Positions 10,371 to 19,867 of a DNA stretch of 60,000 nt are shown piece after piece. Position numbers and translations under genes: made by a program. The first letter of the stretch is position 1; every line of letters starts with the position of its first letter. The notes beneath the pieces are model-generated. The model was given only the letters and a program-made list of their open reading frames with translations. It was not told where the DNA came from and ran no database searches. The DNA comes from Membranipora membranacea (Eukaryota > Bryozoa > Gymnolaemata > Cheilostomatida > Membraniporidae), in assembly GCA_914767715.1 (NCBI GenBank), contig OU612066.1:33084283-33144282 (forward strand). Reading direction: 5' to 3'.

Positions 10371-12866
10371 TATATTCATAATATGTTATTGCTTAGTTTG
10401 CTATAGTATTGCCTAGTTATAGTCCATTTTACGAATGAGTTCCTTAATTGATGTTGGGGTCCAATTTATTTATACTATTAACGTAATGGTTTTTATAGTG
10501 GTTATTTTTGTAACGATTTCGATTTCATTCCTTGTTATTTAATGTTGTCCATGATGAAGAAGTTTATGTGGTTGATTGGGCGGAATATTTTTCTATATTC
10601 AATGCAAACCTGAAACTGGAGATTAATCGACAACCCATATATAGATGAGCATGTTACTTTGTACTTATTTAGACAACGGGAAGTAAGAGTATTGACAGGA
10701 TCGAGTCACAACAAGCAATTATTCACACTAGTCATGTATTTGTATTTACTGCCATAGATCTGTATTTGTATGTTGTGATGAAGCAGCCTTTTTTGGCCTA
10801 AAGACTCAGGTCTGTAATAATGTTGTTGTGTCCTTCTAAATGGGTGCTTACATGAAAAAAATATGAATAAATTACTCCTGCTATCTACCAAGCGTTCAGA
10901 CTCATAATAAATTAAATCATAAAATTGAGGTGAACTGGACGATATTTTGCAACAGCAGTGATAATTGATTTAAGCAAAAAAGGTGCTGCTGTCCATTGCC
11001 ACACAGCTCTGAAAAGATTGGGGAGTATTTACATGAGACTGTCGGACATATTCATGACCTACCTTTTTGCAAAAAATATTTCTTATCTTCATCTTCAGCT
11101 ACTTCTGTCAAGTTGTCTTCTGTATGTATTTGACTAAAATCACTGCTAATAAAAAATGACATCAAATTTCGATATGTACGACAGTGATATCATCATAGTG
11201 ATCACCAGTGCTATCATCATATAGCTATCAAAGCTCGATGTGGAACTAGTTTTCTCATACAGTGCTGAGTTGCTTCGCACTGCTACTGCACACTGCTACT
11301 CAAATACAGCTTCACTGCATAGCTAGGTGAGTACACAAACTGAGCCCATACTGCTTGTCAGCATTCACTTTTTCAGCTCACGTACATTTGGGTGGTGAAG
11401 TTTTTATTTTTTAAATCACAGCAATAAACTCTGTTTCTCAAGTTTTCTGGTGTTTTGGTAAACATTCTAACATTGAGTGTTTGAAACTTCTGTTCTCAGA
11501 GTGGTTAACAGCGCTTCAGTAGAAGAAGAAATAGAAACAGACACTGTAGACTCTCATGAGCTGACAGACGGAGGCGGAACTAGCATAATAAAACGGAAGT
11601 ACACATATCCAGGATTCCCAAAATAATATCATTTGCTGCACTTAGAACCCATTCGAATGCCTATTTGGCAACAGATGGATGTCCGCGCGGCATCAGGTGG
11701 TTTCCAATTAGGCATCCGGTTGGCACTTGGACAACCGCCAACTGCCAAAATTGCCATCTTAACTGCCACTATCAATCTTTCAGCGCCGCTGGTCAGTCAG
11801 GTATTGTTGATTATATTCTTTACTTGGCGCTACATCAGATTCATGAAATCGTTTGATTACTCAATATGGGGGAATATTCCGGTCATTGTTATTAATTGGT
11901 ATTTAATGGAAATTCTTAATGGTGAACACATTTACCTATGCTACTCTCATTACTTTGTCATGTGTCTTGTAAACCTGAAAACAGCAGTCACAAGCATTGA
12001 AAAAAACTTGCTTCCATCATCACTGGTAAGCTCTGATGGATCTCATGAAACAAATTGACAAATTAAGAGCTGATAAATTTTATGTTTAGAGCCTTGAACG
12101 CTGTAATACAGGCGATCGGTCGAAACCATCATTTTACTCTTCACATGCCTATACAGTTTATGATTCCTGTACTGATGTTGGAGTGTATATGTAATGTTGG
12201 ATCTAATTACTTGTACTTGGGACTTAATTATGTTTCACTGCAGACAACTTTTCACTGTAAACAAATACTACAGAAATTAACTGGATCAGTCAAACTTTGA
12301 CTTGAACAATTACATGACATTTAATCAAAGATTGACAGTATTTAGTGGGAAGCATTATTGTTTACTAACTTCTGTCAAAGGTCACAATGATTTCTGTTTT
12401 AAACTTCATTTCGACTTGACCTCAACATCATCTCAATCTCAATATCAATTATCCAACCACAAAAAGCCTTGAATATATATCAGTTATCCGCCAAACATAA
12501 CAATGCTTACACAATGTATGTGTAATACATTATTAGTTATCAATATTTACCATTTATTGAAAAGTGCCCGTTCTTTAAAGGCTATTTGATGATCCAGGTA
12601 TCGGTATAATGCCAGCACACTTTTTCAGAACATTGGTCAGATTCAGCTAGCATTTACATTTACGGGCCCCGATTGAAAGCTCTAGCGATAAAAGAAAACA
12701 CTGAGTTCCCTGGTAGTAGCCTAGTTAGATAGTTTATTCGTGAACAAATTTAAAAAATGGTTGGATTAAAAACAGACCAAAGAGTACTTAGTGAACTACC
12801 AGTAAATACATACAGCATTCGTGCACCTGCAAGACCATTATTTATTAGGCCTTATTTGATTGATTA
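10371..12866. other. Intergenic stretch without a supported gene
   Basis: No protein family was recognised on either strand. Two exon-like pieces stand out. One is 11500-11626 on the plus strand, with a TTCTCAG acceptor, an acidic 41-residue reading and a stop. The other is 11063-11133 on the minus strand, with a TTTTAG acceptor and a GTAGGT donor. They are on opposite strands and join to nothing seen here. Short repeats of ATCATCATA occur near 11190-11225. Confidence 0.5.
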
Positions 12867-13119
12867 TTAGTCATTGACGTTGCAGAATGGTACAATCGTA
12901 CCCAGCTCCAGTTTTCTGCTGTGTAGCCTGGAAAAGGAATCGATTACCTGGCCCACGTCTACCTCATCAGAGCAGTGGATGTTAATGAAGGCCAGAGAAT
13001 CGAGCCTTTGGGATGTCTGTGTTCGCCTGAGATAGTTATTTAGCCTCCTCAGTGTGCTGAATGACCTTTCACACTCACATGTTGTGACAGGCAGTGTGCC
13101 TGCTAACAACAGGAGAGTG
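12867..13119 (-). pseudogene. hAT-family transposase C-terminal (dimerisation) exon
   Basis: The minus strand reads LPVTTCECERSFSTLRRLN and goes on through LDSLAFINIH to a stop at 12867. This is the C-terminal dimerisation region of hAT transposases and their host-derived relatives (ZMYM-type and similar). A plausible splice acceptor (CCTGTTGTTAG) lies just upstream, so it may be the last exon of a spliced hAT-derived gene. No further exon or zinc-finger region was found between here and the first LINE. It is most likely an isolated remnant, though a domesticated gene with exons interrupted by later insertions cannot be ruled out. Confidence 0.7.
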
Positions 13120-13349
13120 TGAATAATTGATCAGATGAAATATTAAGAATTTATGTTGATTGGGCAACAACAACAACAGGGCAAAATGATTGGCCCAGTT
13201 ATTGGCTACAGGGAGTTCCTCTGACACTGACAAGGATAAACAAAAAAAAATGTTTAAACCTCCCAAGGGGTGCTTGCTCACTTGAGTACCCTGAGCACCC
13301 CTTCTGACGCCCATGTAGCTTACACAATGCTAACACAAAGTTAATAATG

Positions 13350-15095
13350 CTTACACAAGGAATATTGGTACCACAGATGCTTTGGTGAACTTTTCATCGA
13401 GTGTGGCTAGCTTGCTTGATTGCAATGACAATCTGGGTGTTCAGGCAATAATGCTAAACTTTTCTAAAGCATTCGACAAAATGCGTCCAGATCTCGCTGT
13501 CAAGAAACTTTTAAAACTGAAAATAGATGGATATCTTGTAGCTATTGTTCAGGACTTTCTCTCTAATAGAGAACAATGTGTGACGTTTCGCAACGGAAAA
13601 TCCATCTTCAGTCCAATTAATATAGGTGTCCCCCAAGGGACAGGGTACAGGTCCTCTACTCTGGAATGCATTTATCGATGACTTGTCACCACCAACACCA
13701 CATCTTAACGGGCAACCAAGGTTTCAAACAACTTCTCATTGATGGCCATTGATTATTAGCAGATTGCACCTTCTGCATGGGGAAAAAGACAAAATATAAT
13801 TCAGATGATTATTCAGCCAGAATTCTTGTGAAACATTTCTTCCATCAGGCACTCAAACTCAGCTAAAAGAGAATACCACATAGCAGTTTCCTGTTCCTGT
13901 TATTATTTAGCCTGTGCTCTATAATTATTACAGCAAAGTCTTGGAACCTCCCTAAACTGAAGTGTTACCCAGCTTAGAGTCAGCAACTACTTTGAGTTTT
14001 GCATCGCATAAGCTGGGTAACACTTCAGTTTAGGGGAGGTTCCAAGACTTTGCTGTAATAATTATAGAGCACAGGCTAAACAATAACAGGAACAGGAAAC
14101 TGCTATGTGGTATTCTCTTTTAGCTGAGTTTGAGTGCCTGATGGAAGAAATGTTTCACAAGAATTCTGGCTGAATAATCATCCGAATTATATTTTGTCTT
14201 TTTCCCCATGCAGAAGGTGCAATCTGCTATTAATCAATGGCCATCAATGAGAAGTTGTTTGAAACCTTGGTTGCACTTTAAGTACGCCGATGACACAACT
14301 TTATACCATCCGCAATCAAAATCTAACTGTCTCATGACTGACTCTGCTGCTCATCGGGCAACTGTGAGCATCAGCGACAACCACCTTCAAAGAGCACTCG
14401 ATTACACCTCTCAGTACTGCACTGAAAACTTTCTGCTGTTGAATGTGAACAAAACTCTCCCCATAAACTTCACTTTGCAAAAAACACTCACCATTGACAT
14501 CTATAACATCAATCACTCTGAAATACTCTACACCCCAAATGTGAGGCTCCTTGGTGTGATATTTGATGAGCACCTGAAGTTTCACTCCCATGTAGACCAT
14601 ATCATTGACAAAACAAAACATTCTCTGCATGGTCTTATAAAGCTAAGAAAAGCTGGTGTGAGATCTCATTCACTGATATTATTCTACAAAGCTAGAATTT
14701 TATCGGTTTTATCATATGCAGCCCCGTGCTGGTTCCCACACACCACCCAAAATGATAAGGATAAACTGGAGAGATTTCAAAAGCTCTGCACCAGAATCAT
14801 GATTCCATATGAGGAAGACTATGAAGAGAGACTTTCTTTACTAAAGCTCGAAGAGCTAAAAATACATCTTGATCTTCTTTGTTTTCGATATATTGCAAAG
14901 GTTATAGAATATGAGAATCATCCGTGTAAAATATTTTTGGAAGCCCGAAATCACCGTTCTATAAATAGGACAGCATTTATAGACAATGATATTTTTCATA
15001 AATACACCTGACTGCTTTGTTTTTATTTATTTATTCATGGTCTTTATTTGTCATTGACTTTGATCGGCAATAATAAAGTATGTATATATAGTCTA
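13350..15095 (+). mobile_element. LINE 1: 5'-truncated non-LTR retrotransposon, interrupted
   Basis: The reverse transcriptase starts in mid-domain with TTDALVNFSSSVASLL and continues through NFSKAFDK and GVPQGTG (finger and palm motifs). The catalytic box KYADDTTLY follows at about 14280, then the thumb and C-terminal region to a TGA at 15009-15011. A one-base insertion after the GVPQGT motif (about 13640) shifts the frame. A foldback element (13709-14277) then splits the ORF exactly at a TTAA, just before YADD. The 3' end is A/T-rich with AATAATAAA near 15070. The 5' half, including the endonuclease, is missing. It is an inactive copy; the clade (CR1, Jockey or relative) was not fixed. Confidence 0.85.
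13709..14277. mobile_element. piggyBac-like foldback element inserted in LINE 1 (TTAA target)
   Basis: It is flanked by TTAA at 13705-13708 and 14278-14281, the duplicated target of piggyBac-type elements. Both ends read GCAACCAAGGTTTCAAAC (second end inverted). The arms are about 266 bp each (13709-13974 and 14011-14277), nearly perfect inverted copies, separated by a 36 bp spacer. Removing the element and one TTAA restores the LINE reading frame from TPHL into KYADD, so the insertion site is certain. It has no ORF of its own. Confidence 0.9.
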
Positions 15096-15439
15096 AATAC
15101 CGCCCAGAAATCTCCTGCACCCAGAAACGTTCAAAAAGCTTTTTGCAGGTCTACATAGATTTATTAACAACGGCAACATTTATATTGAGTAAAAATGAGC
15201 ACTACAAATGAAAATGAACCAGTTTCAAACCAACTTGAAATATAAAACAAAATAAGTCATTATCTAGTAATAAATAAACACAAGATTACTCAGAGGATGA
15301 CACAATATCTATCTATTGCTGGTGGGTACAACAGTCTAGGATTTAAACAATAACATGGGTAGTCTTTACTCTTCTGACTAACTCATGGAAATACATGTGA
15401 CTACATCGAATGACATGCTTACAGGCTGGGAAACCAGTA

Positions 15440-17632
15440 GACTGTCTTGACAAGCTTTGTTCTGTTCAAAGCTTGTCAAGACTCAGGATCTTCAGCTATC
15501 GGATCACTCTTTCATTTTCTTTGACCTTGGCATTCTGTCAAAGAAACATATTGCTACTGGTGAAAGCTTTCATTCTGATAAAGCACGGTATTATGATTAT
15601 AGGAATTTTAAGTCATTGGAAAATCCTCTGTTTACCGAGTCGATTTCTCAGAAATGTTGGAGTCTATTGTCTATTACCCAGGATAGTTCGGATTATTTTG
15701 CTGAAGCTATTGTTGATGTCGTAGCTAGCAGCTTAGATGAGTTTGCGCCGGTGTCAAAAAGAAGAAAAGGCGTAGTAATTTTGTGTATAGTAAGGAGGTT
15801 GATCATGCTAAGAGGATTAGACGGCAATTAGAACGACAGTATCGCAAAGCCCCAACCGAAATCCATAAACAGCTTCTGAAGACACAGATAAACAAGGTTC
15901 GGAATTTGGCCTTGAAATGTACAGCTCGATTAGTCCGAGAGAAAATTACGGCAGGTGGAGTTAAGGAGTTGTTTACTGAGGTGAAAAAGCTTAGTATGCC
16001 TAGTACTAAGTGCTTGCCTACTGCCTACGGTAGTCCAGGACATTTAGCGGATGCTTTCGTTAATTATTTCAGATCTAAAGTTGATGATATCGTTTCGGAA
16101 TTCCCGCCCATTGATGTTGTACCACTATCTATTGAAACCAGCAGTAGTGGGGCCTTGCCTTTTGATGAGTTTTCGGAGTTGTCTGATCATGATGTTACTA
16201 AGCTTCGTAAGTTGAAAACCTCTCATCTCGATCCTCTACCCACAAGACAGTTCTCACTGATTTGGCTGGACCTTTTACCGTTGGTAACAAAGCTTGTAAA
16301 CTCCTCTCTCATGTCTGGAGTTTTCCCAGCTACGTACAAGCAATCTCATATCACCCCGTTAATCAAATCTCCTAACTCAGATCCGGAATCTTTAAAGTCT
16401 TATCGACCAGTATCAAATCTATCGTTCTTATCCAAAGTCATTGAAACAGCTGTGAGCAATCAGCTTATGGATCATTTCAACAGACATTCATTGCTAGATG
16501 AGCACCAGTTCTGGGTGAGTTTTGAAGAAAATGAAGATTTAAACAATGAGAAGACTGCCAGGTGGCGGGTAAAGCAAGCTTTCTCTGTTATAAATTCATC
16601 CATGAAGCAAAGTCATCTTAAATTAAATCCTGCAAAGACTCAATTCATCCCATTTTCTCGTAAATCAAGTTTCTCATCATTTGCACCACTTCAGCTTGAC
16701 GATATCACCTCAATATCTCCATCTCCTGAAGTCAGAAATCTTGGCCTCATCATGGACTCAAAGCTTGACTTCCAAAGTCATGTGACAGCATTACGCAAAA
16801 CTTGCTTCTTTCAACTCAAACGGCTAAGGGCAATCAGGAATTATATTCCTAAATCTCAGTTTGCCACCCTCATTCACGCTTTCATCACCAGCAGGCTAGA
16901 TTTCTGCAATTCGATCTTTTATGCTTTACCTAAAACTGTCATTTCCCGATTACAAACAATACAGAATTCCTGTGCGAAATGCTTGACTGGGGGCAATCAC
17001 TACACCTCAGCCACTGAAGCCAGATTTACACTCCACTGGCTCCCTATCACATCACGATCAATGTTCAAGCTAGGTGTCATGGCTCATAAAGTTGTGCACC
17101 ATCCAACAACAATCCCAACATATCTTTCAGGTCCTTTTTCAACATCTAAGCATATTCGCAACACTCGCAATAACTCATCGAACACACTCGTTTCTACTTT
17201 TCAAACTCTCAACCGTCGGCGATCGCTCCCTACTCATCACTCTTCCCAAAGTCTGGAATTCCCTCCAACCTGATCTCCGAGACATCTCTTCAACTTCCCT
17301 CTTCAAATCCAAACTAGAAACCTTCTTATTTAAATCTACTTATAATGTTTAATTTTAGCTTGGCTGGTTGCCTGTTTTTGCCTGGCAGGTGGCCATATTT
17401 AACTAAATATAATGTGTACATACATGTATTTTATTAGAAGTTACTATAATTTTTATCTTTCCGTTAACTCATTGTCAGATTTAATGTATACTTTTATTTT
17501 ATTTTTTATTATTCTACACCGAATATTTTATCTCACATTTTATCATGTACAACGCTTAGAAATCATTGTTTTATTGTATAAACAATTTTATTAAGCGTTC
17601 ATAAATAAACTGTATTATTATTATTATTATAA
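15440..17632 (+). mobile_element. LINE 2: non-LTR retrotransposon lacking the RT catalytic core
   Basis: The first part (to about 15770) reads as the end of an APE-type endonuclease, with an LSDHSFIFFDL motif. A frameshift follows, and then a long frame from 15783 to 17273. This has a reverse-transcriptase N-terminal part (SYRPVSNLSFLSKVIE) and the thumb and C-terminal part (LNPAKTQFIPFS, LGLIMDSKLDFQSHV, LHWLPI). The palm with the YADD box is missing: the text jumps from LLDEHQF to a segment 20-25 residues before LNPAKTQ. The C-terminal frame is displaced at about 17200 and continues to 17352. The 3' end is a short ATT microsatellite (about 17613-17630), typical of CR1/L2-like elements. It is inactive. 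Confidence 0.85.
15443..15482. repeat. Perfect 16-bp hairpin at the 5' end of LINE 2
   Basis: GTCTTGACAAGCTTTG and its exact complement are separated by 8 bases. It sits at the point where LINE 2 similarity begins, so it may record a 5' inversion formed during insertion. Confidence 0.7.
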
Positions 17633-18107
17633 GACAGGCTAGTTACACACTACAGAAGATCAAAGAAAAGAATATCATATCCACAGGTATACTGTGAGCC
17701 TGGGCAGGCTGTCTGGTTTGTTGGTACCTCACACAACCTGCCAAGGCTAGGTGGCAGTGATGCAAGTCAGACATACACTCAGTTATGTTATGTTAATAAT
17801 CACAAGCATTATGGCTGTCTGCGTTTTACAGATGGAGCAGGTAGATGAAGATATTGCTAAATTTAAGGAGGACTATCACACTGTGGATGGAGGTAAATAC
17901 AACCTAAAGGCTCAAATTCCACATCTGAGAAAGTTAGCAGATCGTTACAGTAAAAAGTATGAAACTATGGGAGACTGGAGGGATTGTCTCAAGGTCAGTA
18001 ACCAGCAGACAAAGCCTCTGGCTATGGCCAAAAAGCCACTGGCCATAAACTCACGTCCATTTATAGTCTCGATAACCTGTGATACCGTGTGAGATACCAT
18101 GATGTTA

Positions 18108-18280
18108 CTTGGTTTTTTTTGTCTTGATATCAGTACGGGTCTACGGACTGGATCCTGATGGGGCACAGGAGCATTTGAGGTCAGATGCTCTTCCTGACAC
18201 CACCGTCCCACGCCGGGAATCGAACTCGGGACCTCTCGATTGAAAGACCCATGCCTTACCCATTGCGCCACGGGCCATTG
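18108..18280 (-). mobile_element. tRNA-derived SINE
   Basis: On the minus strand the head reads TGGCGCAATGGGTAAGGC (A box type) and then GAGGTCCCGAGTTCGATTCC (B box), spaced as in a tRNA. A tRNA-unrelated body follows, and an A-rich end (complement of GGTTTTTTTTGTC, near 18111-18123). The tRNA part is too altered to be a real tRNA gene: no acceptor-stem pairing was found. It lies in the intron of the broken NTase-TPR gene. Part of the head (GTGGCGCAATGG) is present twice. Confidence 0.75.
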
Positions 18281-18418
18281 CGCCACTGGCCAAAAAGCCA
18301 CTGGCCATAAACCCACTGGCCAAAAGGCCACTGGTCATAAGGCCACTGGACAAAAGGTCACTGGTCATAAGGCCACTGGTCAAAAGGTCACTGGTCATAA
18401 GGCCACTGGCTACATAAT
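18281..18418. repeat. 15-bp minisatellite (about 9 units)
   Basis: The unit alternates between CATAAGGCCACTGGT and CAAAAGGTCACTGGT. Because 15 is a multiple of three, all frames stay open and both strands look like coding repeats (ATGHK/ATGQK on the plus strand). This is why long open frames appear here; no gene is claimed. Confidence 0.85.
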
Positions 18419-18423
18419 AGAAA

Positions 18424-19405
18424 TCTGATATCAACTTTCCATTGACATGTTTTTTGGGTCCCGTAAAACAAAATTCTAGCTCTTGTTATGCCATTTGTAA
18501 ATGATTTTTTATTTCTATTCACTGACTCCCATTTTAGTAAACTTAGAATAGATCCCACCCACCCTTTGCAAATAAATATTTTAAATGACTCCACCTGGGC
18601 ATCTTCTCACACATTTTTTCTGTACTGTAACCCCAATCAATACATTAAAATGTATCTTGATGGACAAATTAAAGTTATCACAAGCAAACAGTCAGCACTG
18701 TTAGATTGAAGCAATGCCGCACTGAGAAGAGACAGCGGTGTAGCTTTTTTGATTTTGACATGCCACATGCCAAGCACGAGTGAGTTGCATACCCTACTGG
18801 GAACAACAGAAAAAGTCAGTGATCAGGTTAAAAAACTTTAAGCAATAACGATCAAGTTGAGTCGGTTGGGTTTTTTGGTCATCAATAATAAAAAACATTT
18901 GATGGATGCACAGATAGATCTTGGTATAGGCTTGTATTGTTCACAAGAGAGTTTAGTTTTTGTTAAGTATCGGATCAGATATAACCAAGTGATAATCAAA
19001 TTGATCACAGGGTGCAATGGTTAAAAATGATACTAAAAATCTTTCCATGTGAATATAAATTATTGTCATGTTACGAAGTAAAAAATCAAAAAAGCTGCAC
19101 CGCTGTCTCTGCTCAGTGCGGCATTGCTTCGATCTAAGAGTGCTGACTGTTTAAATGTGATAAATTTAATTTGTCCATCAAGATACATTTTAATGTATCG
19201 ATTGGGGGTTACGGAACAGAAAAAGTGTGTGAGAAGACGTCTAGGTGGAGTCATTTAAAACAATTATTTGCAAGGGTGGGATCTTTTCTACCTTTACTAA
19301 AGTGGGAATCAGTGAGTAGAAATAAAAAATTCATGGAAAAATGGTATATCAAGTACTTTGTTTTACAGTCCCGGAAAAACATGTTGACGGAAAGTTGATA
19401 TCAGA
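18424..19405. mobile_element. 982-bp element with inverted arms of about 330 bp
   Basis: The left end TCTGATATCAACTTTCC is mirrored by GGAAAGTTGATATCAGA at the right. The arms run to about 18750 and from about 19085, with phrases such as CGGTGTAGC/GCTGCACCG and AATGCCGCACTGAG/CTCAGTGCGGCATT paired at their inner ends. The central 330 bp encodes nothing recognisable. Small insertions and deletions between the arms show some age. No clear target duplication was seen. It lies in the intron of the broken NTase-TPR gene. Confidence 0.8.
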
Positions 19406-19631
19406 CTTTTATGATGTAACCATTGAACCAGTGGTTTTTTTGCAGTGGCCTTTTGACCCGAAATCTCGGTTCTTGGTTATTATGGTTATTTTGGCCTAGA
19501 ATACAATGTAGCTTCGAAATAGTTACACAGCCTTCACATTTGCAATGTAACCAGCGACTCCTTCTAGCTGGAACAAAAATAACTTTGCTTCAAGAAATGT
19601 GTTTGCCGATGGAACATACTTAATGGTGTGG

Positions 19632-19772
19632 TAGAACAAGTTTGTTCCCTCTGTGGTGGAGGAGGGATATTGCAAATGTTTGGTATCAGGGCGCCAAATG
19701 TGTGGCGCGGCGCCTCAATACCAAACATTTGCAACATCCCTTTACCATCACAGAGGGAACAAACTTGTTCTA
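19632..19772. mobile_element. 141-bp hairpin MITE with 9-bp target duplication
   Basis: The ends are TAGAACAAGTTTGTTCCCTC and its inverse; the whole element folds into one hairpin with a G/C-rich tip (GGCGCC near 19695). It is flanked by ATGGTGTGG at 19623-19631 and again at 19773-19781. A 9-bp duplication fits Mutator-like elements. No coding capacity. Confidence 0.8.
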
Positions 19773-19867
19773 ATGGTGTGGGTGATGGCTACTAGGTTAC
19801 TGATACCAGTCATGCATGTACATCTCATTAATACTAATGTGCCCTTACTACACATGTTTATTTCTAG

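Noticed and set aside
11500-11626. Alternative last exon of PAM
   Set aside because: The membrane-segment exon ends in phase 1, whereas this segment needs phase 2. Joining them gives an early stop. PAM also already has a good terminal exon and poly(A) signal before it.
18203-18276. Possible tRNA gene on the minus strand
   Set aside because: A and B boxes are present, but no acceptor stem pairs, and the sequence runs into an unrelated body with an A-rich end. It is a SINE.
18141-18428. Long open frames on both strands reading ATGHK/ATGQK or ASGLMTSDL-type repeats
   Set aside because: They come from the 15-bp minisatellite, whose unit length keeps all frames open. No start, splice site or family supports a gene.
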